Source of the DNA: Myxococcales bacterium | GTDB lineage: Bacteria > Myxococcota_A > Polyangia > Haliangiales > Haliangiaceae | Length of the DNA stretch: 64,000 nucleotides | Assembly (NCBI GenBank): GCA_016707895.1 | Contig: JADJGV010000007.1 | Span: 62,001 to 126,000, forward strand | Direction of reading: 5' to 3' | Part shown: piece after piece, positions 8,374 to 19,088 of the stretch | Numbering within the stretch: the stretch's first letter is position 1 | How the letters are laid out: every line of letters begins with the position of its first letter | The notes under the pieces: model-generated | The model's input: only the letters and a program-made list of their open reading frames with translations | What the model was told of the DNA's origin: nothing | Databases searched by the model: none | Translations under genes and position numbers: made by a program

Positions 8374-9735
8374 TCAGTCGACGATCGTCGCGGCCGGCAG
8401 CGGCTCGGGCGCCGGCGCGGCCAGCGCCTGCTTGCGCCACTCGACGACCGCGTAGGCCACGCCGCCGGCCAGGAGCGTCAGCGTGCCGGCCAGCGAGCCC
8501 CACGGCTGCGACTTGACCTGCATGTAGATCGACCAGCCCGACAGCGCCAGGAACACCGCCGGCGTCAGCGGGTACAGCGTGGTCTTGTACGGCCGCGGCA
8601 GGTCGGGCTGACGCACCCGCAGCACGTAGACCGCGCCCACCGCGAGCGCGGCGCTGACGAACAGCGTGAACTGGATGTACTGGATCAGCTTGCCCAGGTC
8701 GCCGACCAGGATGAACGCGCACGCCAGCGCGCCCTGCACCGACACCGCGACCGCCGGCACGCCGCGCGGGGTGCGCCGGGCCAGCGCCGCCGGCAGCGCG
8801 CCGTCCTCGGCCATCGCCGCGTAGATCCGCGGGCCGGCCATCACCATCGCCGACACCGACGACACCAGCGCCAGCGACACCAGGAGCGCCATGACCTTGC
8901 CGGCGGTGGGGCGGAACAGCGCGCTGGCCGCCGCGGCGCCGACGTCGACCACCGGCGCGCCCAGCTCCTCGGGCGACAGCGCGTAGAGGAACGTGACGTT
9001 GACCAGCAGGTACAGCACGATCACGCCGGCGGTGCCGAGGAACAGCGCCCGCGGCAGGGTGCGCGCGGGATCGCGCAGCTCGCTGGCCAGGTACGCCGCG
9101 GCGTTCCAGCCGGTGTACGCGAACCCGACCCAGAACAGCGACTCGGCGAACGCGCCGGTCGGGACGTTGGCGGTGACGCCGCCGGCCCGGGCGTCGAAGT
9201 GGGCCCAGTCGCCGTTGCCCAGCGTCAGCCCGGCGATCACGAACACGAGCAACAGCCCGACCTTGGCGATCGTGAACGCGGTCTGCACCCGGCCGCCGAT
9301 CGCGGTGTCGAGCGTGTGCAGCCCGGTCATCGCCAGCACCAGCGCCACCGCCACCACCCGCTGCGACATGCCGGCGTCGAGGCCGGGCACGACGTTGTGG
9401 AGGTAGGTCGCGAACCCCAGCGCGCTGACCGCGATCGCCGCCGAGAAGCCGGCGGTCAAGGACACCCAGCCCGACATCGCGCCGATCGCCGGGTGGTAGG
9501 CCTCGCGCAGGTAGACGTACTCGCCGCCGGCCCGCGGCATCATCGCGCCCAGCTCGGCGTAGGCGGCGGCGCCGCACAGCGCCAGCACGCCGCCGACCAC
9601 CCACGCCACCAGCATCGTGCCGGCGTCGTGCAGCGACTGCGCCTGGTAGCCGGTGCTAGTGAAGATTCCGGTGCCGATGATGTTCGCCACCACCAGCGCT
9701 GCCGCCGTGGACAGCCCGAGCTTGCCGGAGCTCAT
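8374..9735 (-). CDS. APC-family amino acid permease
   Basis: A 453-residue inner-membrane transporter. About twelve hydrophobic segments can be seen. The first contains ANIIGTGIFTS, the unwound TM1 motif GxG(I/V)F typical of the amino acid-polyamine-organocation superfamily, and RAGGEYVYLREAY follows TM2, as in LAT/APC-type transporters. The substrate is probably an amino acid, and specificity cannot be read from sequence. The -10-like TAGAGC lies 12 bases before its ATG and overlaps the TAG stop of the upstream hydrolase gene. Those two genes are only 9 bases apart. Confidence 0.88.
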   Translation of the reverse strand: MSSGKLGLSTAAALVVANIIGTGIFTSTGYQAQSLHDAGTMLVAWVVGGVLALCGAAAYAELGAMMPRAGGEYVYLREAYHPAIGAMSGWVSLTAGFSAAIAVSALGFATYLHNVVPGLDAGMSQRVVAVALVLAMTGLHTLDTAIGGRVQTAFTIAKVGLLLVFVIAGLTLGNGDWAHFDARAGGVTANVPTGAFAESLFWVGFAYTGWNAAAYLASELRDPARTLPRALFLGTAGVIVLYLLVNVTFLYALSPEELGAPVVDVGAAAASALFRPTAGKVMALLVSLALVSSVSAMVMAGPRIYAAMAEDGALPAALARRTPRGVPAVAVSVQGALACAFILVGDLGKLIQYIQFTLFVSAALAVGAVYVLRVRQPDLPRPYKTTLYPLTPAVFLALSGWSIYMQVKSQPWGSLAGTLTLLAGGVAYAVVEWRKQALAAPAPEPLPAATIVD

Positions 9736-9741
9736 CGCCGC

Positions 9742-9747
9742 GCTCTA
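9742..9747 (-). promoter_or_regulatory. -10-like element overlapping a stop codon
   Basis: TAGAGC lies 12 to 7 bases before the permease ATG. Its first three bases are the stop codon of the upstream hydrolase gene, so an internal promoter may sit inside this tight gene pair. Confidence 0.35.
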
Positions 9748-10533
9748 TCGCACGTGACGGTCGAGGAACGCCAGCGCATCCCGCCAGCAGCGCCGGGCCT
9801 GGGGCTGCCAGACGAAGGCGTGGAAGGCGTGGATGCCGCCCGGGTAGTAGCGGGCCTCGCACGGCACGCCGCGCGCGACCAGCGCCCGCTCGAGCCGGCG
9901 GGTGTCGTCGAGCAGCGGATCCTTGGTGCCGACCGGCGCGAACACCGGCGGCAGCGGCCGGTCGACGGGGTCGCCGCGCTCGAGCACCGCCAGCGGGTCG
10001 GCGAGATCGCGAAAGCGGCCGGCGGGCGCGTCACCCAGGTACGACGCCGCGGTGTTGTCGAGAATTCCTTGCACCCACCCCGGCAGCCGGCGGCGGTGGC
10101 CGTGGCGCTCGGGCCGCGACACCTCGAGGATCGCGCAGAACGGCAGCGTCGCGCGCGGCACCACGCCGGCGTCGAACACCGCCCGCGCGAACGGCTCGTC
10201 GCGGCGCTGGCACGCGGCCAGGGTCAGCGCGGTGACCAGGTTGCCGCCCGCCGACTCGCCGGCGACCGCGATCCGCGCCGGGTCGCCGCCCAGCCGTGGC
10301 AGCTCGGCCAGCATCCACTGCCAGGCCAAGCACGCGTCCTCGATCGCCGCCGGGAAGCGGTGGGTCGGTGCCAGCCGGTACGAGATGTTGATCACCAGGT
10401 AGCCGTGGCGCGCGAAGGCCAGGCCCATCAGCCAGTGGGTGTCCTTGGACAGGATCCGGAACGCCCCGCCGTGGACGTAGAACACCACCGGCAGCGGGCC
10501 GGCGCGGCGCCGCGGGTGGTAGACGTCGAGCAC
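9745..10533 (-). CDS. Alpha/beta hydrolase (HSL/esterase type), 5' end frameshifted
   Basis: The intact frame encodes about 262 residues with hormone-sensitive-lipase-family marks: HGGAF (oxyanion hole), GESAGGN (nucleophile Ser), an Asp in GTKDPLLDD and the catalytic His near HAFHAF. It should hydrolyse small esters in the cytoplasm. The frame has only a GTG start at 10533. A better N terminus, MSELAQALTSAMFHGRG, begins at ATG 10616 in another frame and would join this one if the run of six C (10565-10570, G on the coding strand) had one more base. The ATG at 10616 also has a good -10-like TACACT. The gene is therefore either a frameshift mutant or the site of a sequencing error. Confidence 0.8.
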   Translation of the reverse strand: MLDVYHPRRRAGPLPVVFYVHGGAFRILSKDTHWLMGLAFARHGYLVINISYRLAPTHRFPAAIEDACLAWQWMLAELPRLGGDPARIAVAGESAGGNLVTALTLAACQRRDEPFARAVFDAGVVPRATLPFCAILEVSRPERHGHRRRLPGWVQGILDNTAASYLGDAPAGRFRDLADPLAVLERGDPVDRPLPPVFAPVGTKDPLLDDTRRLERALVARGVPCEARYYPGGIHAFHAFVWQPQARRCWRDALAFLDRHVR

Positions 10534-10623
10534 CTGGTCGGGCGCGGGGCCGTAGCGCAGGTCTCCCCCCGCCCGTGGAACATCGCGCTGGTCAGCGCCT
10601 GGGCGAGCTCGGACATCGCCGCC

Positions 10624-10629
10624 AGTGTA
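10624..10629 (-). promoter_or_regulatory. -10-like element before the original hydrolase start
   Basis: TACACT on the minus strand lies 13 to 8 bases before ATG 10616. It supports 10616 as the ancestral start of the frameshifted hydrolase. Confidence 0.4.
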
Positions 10630-10681
10630 CCCGGTTCAAGGCGATCCCGCGCCGTCAGCCGAGCGCCAGCGAGGCTGTTCC

Positions 10682-10732
10682 GGGGGGGCGGCCCGCCCCC
10701 GCCCCAGGTGGCCCCGCCCCGGGGGGGCCCCC
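10682..10732. repeat. G/C homopolymer tract with inverted repeats
   Basis: About 50 bases composed almost only of G and C, with runs of 5-7 G or C. It includes GGGGGCGG-C-CCGCCCCC, a near-perfect palindrome. It sits in the divergent gap between the hydrolase and carB. It could form strong hairpins or G-quadruplexes and is also a typical place for sequencing errors. Confidence 0.5.
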
Positions 10733-10745
10733 TCGGCGCCCGCGG

Positions 10746-10751
10746 TAAACG
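10746..10751 (+). promoter_or_regulatory. -10-like element before carB
   Basis: TAAACG lies 12 to 7 bases before the carB ATG, with no Shine-Dalgarno sequence and no clear -35. The spacing fits the window-wide leaderless pattern. Confidence 0.3.
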
Positions 10752-10757
10752 TCGGCC

Positions 10758-14021
<3,264 letters not shown>

Positions 14022-14025
14022 AGCC

Positions 14026-14529
14026 ATGGCTGACAAGTACCCGATGACCCCGGCCGGCCAGGCCTGGATGAAGAAGCGGTTGAAGTACCTCAAGGAGGTC
14101 GCGCGTCCCAACAACGCCAAGGCGATCGAGATCGCCCGCGGCCACGGCGATCTCTCGGAGAACGCCGACTACTCCGCCGCCAAGGAGGAGCAGGGGATGA
14201 TCGAGGCCAAGATCCGCGAGTACGAGGCCAAGCTCGCGCTCGCCGAGGTCATCGACCCGACCAAGCTGTCGGGCGACCGGGTGCAGTTCGGCGCCACCGT
14301 GACCATCGAGGACGCGGACACCGGCGAGACCTCGATCTACACGATCGTCGGCGAGCACGAGGCCGACATCAAGAAGCGGCGCATCTCGCTGGTCGCGCCG
14401 GTGGCGCGCGGCCTGCTCGGCAAGCGGGTCGGCGACGACGTCACGATCACCACGCCCAAGGGCAAGCGCGAGTTCACGCTCGCGTCGGTCGAGTGGATCG
14501 AGGTCGGCCCGCCCGACGAAGAGGCGTGA
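14026..14529 (+). CDS. greA: Transcription elongation factor GreA
   Basis: A 167-residue factor that rescues backtracked RNA polymerase by stimulating transcript cleavage through the secondary channel. The N-terminal coiled coil has the conserved tip GDLSENADYSAAKEEQ (acidic D and E at about residues 42-46), and the C-terminal FKBP-like domain contains the usual SLVAPVARGLLGKRVGD region. The length is close to that of E. coli GreA (158). The ATG at 14026 lies four bases after the carB stop, so the two are probably cotranscribed and translationally linked. Confidence 0.95.
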   Translation: MADKYPMTPAGQAWMKKRLKYLKEVARPNNAKAIEIARGHGDLSENADYSAAKEEQGMIEAKIREYEAKLALAEVIDPTKLSGDRVQFGATVTIEDADTGETSIYTIVGEHEADIKKRRISLVAPVARGLLGKRVGDDVTITTPKGKREFTLASVEWIEVGPPDEEA

Positions 14530-14575
14530 GCGTCCCCGGCTGGCCATCGCGCCGGCCGCGATGCATGCTGAGGGC

Positions 14576-15607
14576 ATGCGACGGACCTCTGCCGGGCTGG
14601 TGATCGCGGCGCTGGTCGCGGCCAACCCGGTCGCGGCCGGCCGGCGCGGCGGGCAGCTGGCCCGGGTCGAGGCGCCGACGCCGAGCCGGGCCTGGGTGCC
14701 AGGCGGGCGGTTCATCATGGGCACCTCGCCCGAGGACCTCGAGACGCTCGGCGCCGAGTGCCAGCAGGCGCAGTCGCTGCGCGAGTTCTTCCGCGACGAC
14801 CCGTGCATGGTGTGGCTCAACGTGCTGGCGATGCGCGCGCCGCGCGAGGTGCAGGTCGACGGCTTCTGGATCGATCGCCGCGAGGTGACGGTGCGCGAGT
14901 ACCGGGCCTGCGTCCACGCCGGCGGCTGCGCGCTGGCGCCGCTGCTCGAGGGCGACCCGCGCTACCTCGCCGACGGGCTGCCCCAGGTCAACGTCACCCG
15001 CGGCGAGGCCGCGGCGGCGTGCCGGTGGCGCGGCGGCCGGCTGCCGACCGAGGCCGAGTGGGAGAAGGCGGCCCGCGGCACCGACGCCCGCACCTGGCCG
15101 TGGGGCGACGACCCCGGCCCGGCCAGCCACGACCGGCGCAACGACTTCAACCACGGCCGCCCGCTGGTGCCGGCCATGGCCGAGCTCGATCAGGTGGTCC
15201 GCCCGACCGCGGCCAACGTGCGCACGCTGGGCGAGCCCGACGCGCTCGACGGCTTCGAGCTGCTGGCGCCGCCGGGCAGCCTGCGCGCCAGCGACAGCCC
15301 GTACGGCGTCAGCGACCTGGCCGGCAACGTCGCCGAGTGGGTCGCCGACGCCTTCTCGCTCGAGGGCTTCAACGAGCTGCCGGCGACCAACCCGCTGCGC
15401 CTGCCCGATCCCGGACGCGACAACGCGATGATCCGCGGCGGCTCGTGGCGGGACCCGACGTTCCTCGGCCGGGTCGACCTGCCCCACTACGTCGGCCTGC
15501 ACATCGACGGCGAGCTGCGCACGCCGTACATCGGCTTCCGCTGCGTCTACACTGCCACCGCGCCGGTCGCGGTCCAGGCGCCGGCGCCGTCGCCGACCAT
15601 GCCCTGA
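14576..15607 (+). CDS. Secreted SUMF1/FGE-sulfatase-domain protein
   Basis: This 343-residue protein has a signal peptide ending ANPVAA and then a formylglycine-generating-enzyme-like fold: VPGGRFIMGTS, GFWIDRREVTVREYRAC, GGRLPTEAEWEKAARG, DLAGNVAEWVADAF, IRGGSWRDP and GFRCV at the end. The paired catalytic cysteines of true FGE are not evident, so it is more likely a carbohydrate- or peptide-binding relative of the kind common in Myxococcota. The ATG at 14576 is preferred over 14561, since it starts the signal peptide. CATGCT lies 12 to 7 bases before it. Confidence 0.85.
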   Translation: MRRTSAGLVIAALVAANPVAAGRRGGQLARVEAPTPSRAWVPGGRFIMGTSPEDLETLGAECQQAQSLREFFRDDPCMVWLNVLAMRAPREVQVDGFWIDRREVTVREYRACVHAGGCALAPLLEGDPRYLADGLPQVNVTRGEAAAACRWRGGRLPTEAEWEKAARGTDARTWPWGDDPGPASHDRRNDFNHGRPLVPAMAELDQVVRPTAANVRTLGEPDALDGFELLAPPGSLRASDSPYGVSDLAGNVAEWVADAFSLEGFNELPATNPLRLPDPGRDNAMIRGGSWRDPTFLGRVDLPHYVGLHIDGELRTPYIGFRCVYTATAPVAVQAPAPSPTMP

Positions 15608-15634
15608 CCCGCGGCACCGATCCTCACGGGCCGA

Positions 15635-15895
15635 TCACGGGGCGTCGATCGCGGCGTCGACCGCGACCGCATCGATCGCGACCGCGGCGTCGATCGCCGC
15701 GTCGTTGGGCGCGTCGACGCCGCCGTCGCTGCCGGTGCCCGGCTCGGTGACCAGGCACTCGCGCGTCGAGGGGCTGCAGATCAGGCCGTCCTCGCAGTCG
15801 CTCGTCGTCTGGCAGCGCTCACCCTCACCTTGCCGGCAACCGAGGGCAAGCAACGCAGACAGGACGAGCACGAGGACCGAAGCAGGCGCGCGCAT
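15635..15895 (-). CDS. Small lipoprotein with C-terminal Asp/Ala tail
   Basis: An 86-residue protein with lipobox LALGC at about residues 16-20, a short Cys motif (GERCQTTSDCEDGLICSPSTREC, broadly the Dickkopf/EGF-like pattern of many Myxococcota lipoproteins), and then a low-complexity Asp/Ala tail to the end. In most neighbours the Asp/Ala stretch follows the lipobox as a linker, but here it is C-terminal, as if a globular domain had been lost. The ATG at 15895 is preceded by TACTCT 15 bases upstream. A longer frame to 15943 would spoil the signal peptide. Confidence 0.6.
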   Translation of the reverse strand: MRAPASVLVLVLSALLALGCRQGEGERCQTTSDCEDGLICSPSTRECLVTEPGTGSDGGVDAPNDAAIDAAVAIDAVAVDAAIDAP

Positions 15896-15967
15896 GGCGG
15901 CGCGAGAGTACACGCGGAACATCACCGCCGTAAGACCTGGCACCCCACACCAGGGTTGCCCAGGCGT

Positions 15968-16147
15968 CCCGCGCAGCGCGCGCCGGGCCGTTTCGGGTGT
16001 GCCCCCGAGCGGCGCGCAGCACGCTCCGGCCGTTTCGGGTGTGCCCCCGAGCGCCGCGCAGCACGCTCCGGGCCGTTTCGGGTGGGGGCCCGCGGGTCGG
16101 GTTTCCCCGAGCGCCGCGCAGCACGCTCCGGGCCGTTTCGGGTGGGG
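15968..16147. repeat. Minisatellite of about 42 bp, roughly four copies
   Basis: The element containing CCGTTTCGGGTG recurs with its TTTCGGGTG at 15991, 16033, 16076 and 16136 (steps of 42, 43 and 60 bases). Full copies read CCCCGAGCGCCGCGCAGC, ACGCTCCGGGCC, then GTTTCGGGTG. The third interval carries an extra GC-rich 18-base insertion. The array fills most of the 337-base gene-free stretch between two minus-strand genes; the remainder is a short hairpin and upstream sequence of the small lipoprotein gene. No coding role is apparent. Confidence 0.85.
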
Positions 16148-16205
16148 TGCGTCCCCGCGTCCCGTGGGTGATCCATGGCGTGCCGCGAGCCACCTTCCGC
16201 CACCT

Positions 16206-16224
16206 GGGTCTTTTCGAAAGACCC
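16206..16224. terminator. Hairpin after the HEAT-repeat gene
   Basis: A perfect 8-bp inverted repeat, GGGTCTTT-TCG-AAAGACCC, begins 9 bases beyond the stop of the minus-strand HEAT-repeat gene. A U-rich tail (TCTCTTTAT) follows on the plus strand only, so as a terminator for the minus gene it is not classical. Confidence 0.5.
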
Positions 16225-16232
16225 TCTCTTTA

Positions 16233-18050
16233 TCACCGCGCGGCGAGCCAGGCGCCGGCGGCCTGGACCCGGACCGCGCTGCCGGCGCCGGCGTCAGCGA
16301 CCACGGTAGCCGAGCCGGCCAGCGTCGCGCCGCGGCCCGACACCACGACCAGCCGCCGGATCGCCGCAGCCGCGACCGCCGGATCGGCGTCGCCCGCCGC
16401 GGTCGCCAGCGCGCTCTTGTCGGTGGTGGCGGCGATGATCGCCGTCCGCACGCCGGGATCGGCGTCGACGTGGCCGACCAGCTTGGCCGCGGCGGCCGGG
16501 CCGCCGAGCGTGGCCAGCGCCGTGGCCGCGGCCAGCCGCACCGACACCTCGGCGTGCGCGAGCAGCGCCGCGGCGCGATCGAGCTCGCCGGCGCGCACCA
16601 GCGCCTCGGCCAGGCTGGCCTGCACCAGCGCGCTCTTGTCCTTGGCCAGCGCGACCAGGTTGTCCTTGCCGCGCTTGGGATCGAGGCGCCCCAGCGCCAG
16701 CACCGCCGCGGCGCGGGCGCGCTCGTCGCGATCGCGCAGCATCGGCGCCAGCAGCCAGAACGTGGCCCGGCTGGTGGCCCCGGCGGCGGCCGCCGCGGCG
16801 ATGGCGCCCGCGCAGGTCGCGCGCACCGACGCGTCGGGATCGGCGAGCCCCCGGCCCAGCGGCTTCCACGCCGCGCCGTCGGCGGTGGCGGCGGTGCCCA
16901 GCGCGCGGCACGCCGCGCCGCGGACCCGCGGCTCGCCGGCCACCGCCAGCTTGCCGATCTCGCCGATCGCGGACGGCACCGGCGCGCCGCTGGCCGCGAT
17001 CAGCGCGGCCCACGTCTTGGCGCGATCGGCCGGCGTCTTGGCGGCCTTGCCGGCGGCCAGCCAGCCACCGACCACGCGCGCCACGTCGGCCTTGGCGTCG
17101 AGGACCGCCAGCGCGTGGGCCGCGCGCGCGGTCAGGTCGAGGTTGGCGCCGGCGTCGCGCTCGAGGATCGTCACCAGCAGCGGCGCCGCGTCGGTGTCGC
17201 CGATCGCCGCCAGCGCGTCGATCGCGGCGCCGCGCAGCTCGACGTCCATCGCGCCGTCGGCGATCGCCCGCAGCTCGCGGGCCGCGGTCTTGGCCTTGGC
17301 GGCGGCGGCGGCGGCGATGGCCAGCCGCTGCGCGTCGGCGTCGGCGCTGGCCAGGCCCTCGCGGACCGCGGCGATCATCACCCGCTCGCCGAAGCCGAGC
17401 GCGACCGCGCTGGCGTCGTCGCCGGCGGCCTTGGCCACCCGGCGCGCCGCCTCGGCGAGGTTGCCGTCGTCGAGGAACTTGGGCACCGACCGCTCGATCG
17501 GCCACTCGACGCGGGTCAAGCTGGCGGTGGCGGCGCCGGCCTGGCGCTGATCGCGGCCGAACCGCCAGGTCACGTAGGCGCGATCGTCGTCGGACAGGAA
17601 CGCCCGCGGCGGCGCCGGGAACGGCGCGGCGTCGTCGGCCACGCCCAGCACCGCGTCGTCGAATTCCTGGTTGCCGCTCTTGGCCGCCAGCGACACCTCG
17701 GCCACCGCGCCGTGGCTGTCGATGGTGAGCGCCAGGCTGGCCTCGAGGGTCGGGCTGTTGAGCGCGTGGCTGGGCGGCAGCCGCAGCCGGCAGTCTTCGA
17801 CGAACTGGGTCCAGCCCGGCTCGATGCGGGCCGCGAGCTGATCGAGGTAGGCCGCGCCGAACGCCGCCGGATCGGCCGGCCCCGCGGGCGCCAGCGGCGG
17901 CGGCGGCGTGAAGTCGGTCGGGAAGGTGTCGGTGCCGCTGGCGACGACCCCGTCGGTGCTGGGCCGACGCACGCGCTGGGGGCAGCCGGTCGCACCGACG
18001 ATCACGAGCACACAGACGGCGACCCAACGAGGCAGACGGACCACGGCCAT
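16233..18050 (-). CDS. Lipoprotein with TonB C-terminal-like domain and HEAT repeats
   Basis: A 605-residue protein with a probable lipobox GATGC (about residues 19-23). Residues about 65-175 resemble the TonB/TolA C-terminal fold used in Myxococcota energy-transducer-like proteins (LTIDSHGAVAEVSLAAKSG, FDDAVLGV, FPAPPRAFL, VTWRFGRD). The remaining 400 residues are Ala-rich helical HEAT-like repeats of about 30 residues with recurrent DPDASVRATCAGAI-type units. It probably acts as an envelope scaffold. TACAGT lies close to the ATG (9 bases), so translation may instead start at GTG 18044. It follows a lipoprotein gene by 63 bases. Confidence 0.7.
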   Translation of the reverse strand: MAVVRLPRWVAVCVLVIVGATGCPQRVRRPSTDGVVASGTDTFPTDFTPPPPLAPAGPADPAAFGAAYLDQLAARIEPGWTQFVEDCRLRLPPSHALNSPTLEASLALTIDSHGAVAEVSLAAKSGNQEFDDAVLGVADDAAPFPAPPRAFLSDDDRAYVTWRFGRDQRQAGAATASLTRVEWPIERSVPKFLDDGNLAEAARRVAKAAGDDASAVALGFGERVMIAAVREGLASADADAQRLAIAAAAAAKAKTAARELRAIADGAMDVELRGAAIDALAAIGDTDAAPLLVTILERDAGANLDLTARAAHALAVLDAKADVARVVGGWLAAGKAAKTPADRAKTWAALIAASGAPVPSAIGEIGKLAVAGEPRVRGAACRALGTAATADGAAWKPLGRGLADPDASVRATCAGAIAAAAAAGATSRATFWLLAPMLRDRDERARAAAVLALGRLDPKRGKDNLVALAKDKSALVQASLAEALVRAGELDRAAALLAHAEVSVRLAAATALATLGGPAAAAKLVGHVDADPGVRTAIIAATTDKSALATAAGDADPAVAAAAIRRLVVVSGRGATLAGSATVVADAGAGSAVRVQAAGAWLAAR

Positions 18051-18113
18051 CCAACTGTACCGAATCCCGGCCGGCCCCTGGGCCCCCCTACCCGAAAAAT
18101 ACCGCGGACCGGA

Positions 18114-19088
18114 TCACGCGTCGGGCGGGGCGTCGACCGGGGCGTCGACGCCAGCGTCGGGCGGGGCGTCGGTCGGGGCGTCGGTCGGGGCGTCGGTCGG
18201 GGCGTCGATCCCGGCGTCGATCGTCGAGGCGACGTCGAACTGCAAGACCGGGTTGGCGCGGCCGGCGCCGACGAAGGTGTCGAAGGTCTGGCGGAACATC
18301 TCGGCGCCGCCGACGTCGCGACCGACCACCGCGATCCGCGCCGGACCGAACGGCAGGTTGTCGACGGCCTCGGCCTGCGCGAGCATCGAGTTCACGCACG
18401 CGATCGGCTGGGTGCCGTCGAGCCGGTAGCTCGGCAGGCCGGTGGCGGCCGACGTCGACGCCGCCACCGGCGTGCCGCCGATCGACAGCGTGACGACCTG
18501 GGTCGTGACCGGCGGCGCGGCCATCGCGCAGTTCATGCCGGCCCAGCGCAGCATGAAGTAGAACGTGCCGGTCATCGGCCGCGCCCACTTGTCGGGGGTC
18601 ACGTTGACCACGGTCTCGACCGTCGTCGCCGGGACCTGGTTGGCGTCGAGCGCGGCGGTCGCCGGCGTCGCCACCAGCGACGCGCCGGCGCTGTCGAGCG
18701 GCGTCACCGCGGCGGTGTAGGTCCCGGCCGGCAGCTCCTCGAAGCTCACCTGGCGCAGCGAGCAGCTGGCGTCGCGCGACGCCGCCGTCGGCCCGGTCAG
18801 CGCGACCCGGACGGTGCTGGCGCCGACGTCGATGCAGCCGTCGCTCGAGAACCCCGGCGCGGCCATCGCGTTGAAGTCCCACTTCACGACGTTCTTCGGC
18901 GGGATGTACGCGATGCACAGCCGGCAGCCGTCGAGCTCGTTCGTGTTGCCGTCGTCGCACTGCTCGGGCGGCTCGGCCTTGCCGTCGCCGCAGACCACGG
19001 TGTGGCCGTCGTCGCTGCACGACCCGACCACCGCGGCCACCGCCGCCAACGCGGCGGCGACGCCGATGCCGACGCCGGCGCGGCTCAC
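18114..19088 (-). CDS. Lipoprotein with Myxococcus Cys-rich motif and DAP tail
   Basis: This 324-residue protein has a lipobox VVGSC, then CGDGKAEPPEQCDDGNT..DGC, the signature of the Myxococcus cysteine-rich repeat family (TIGR02232-like), then a beta-rich domain with pelA-like DSLNNxTPP absent, and finally a C-terminal Asp/Ala/Pro repeat tail of about 35 residues. It starts with GTG at 19088, which overlaps the TGA of the giant SIR2/TPR gene as GTGA, so translation is coupled to it. It could be an exported partner of that protein, but this is only inferred from coupling. Confidence 0.75.
   Translation of the reverse strand: MSRAGVGIGVAAALAAVAAVVGSCSDDGHTVVCGDGKAEPPEQCDDGNTNELDGCRLCIAYIPPKNVVKWDFNAMAAPGFSSDGCIDVGASTVRVALTGPTAASRDASCSLRQVSFEELPAGTYTAAVTPLDSAGASLVATPATAALDANQVPATTVETVVNVTPDKWARPMTGTFYFMLRWAGMNCAMAAPPVTTQVVTLSIGGTPVAASTSAATGLPSYRLDGTQPIACVNSMLAQAEAVDNLPFGPARIAVVGRDVGGAEMFRQTFDTFVGAGRANPVLQFDVASTIDAGIDAPTDAPTDAPTDAPPDAGVDAPVDAPPDA
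18117..18222. repeat. 12-bp coding repeats (Asp-Ala-Pro tail)
   Basis: Degenerate 12-base units of the type GGGGCGTCGGTC encode the D-A-P-T/P tail of the lipoprotein. They are prone to copy-number change without frameshift. Confidence 0.7.

Noticed and set aside
9745..10616. Proven phase-variable switch in the hydrolase
   Set aside because: A run of six bases and a single sequence cannot show variation; a sequencing error is equally likely.
14576..15607. True formylglycine-generating enzyme
   Set aside because: The catalytic Cys pair is not visible and no sulfatase gene is nearby, so only the fold is claimed.
15968..16147. CRISPR array
   Set aside because: The repeats are directly adjacent, diverged and without unique spacers, and no cas genes are present.
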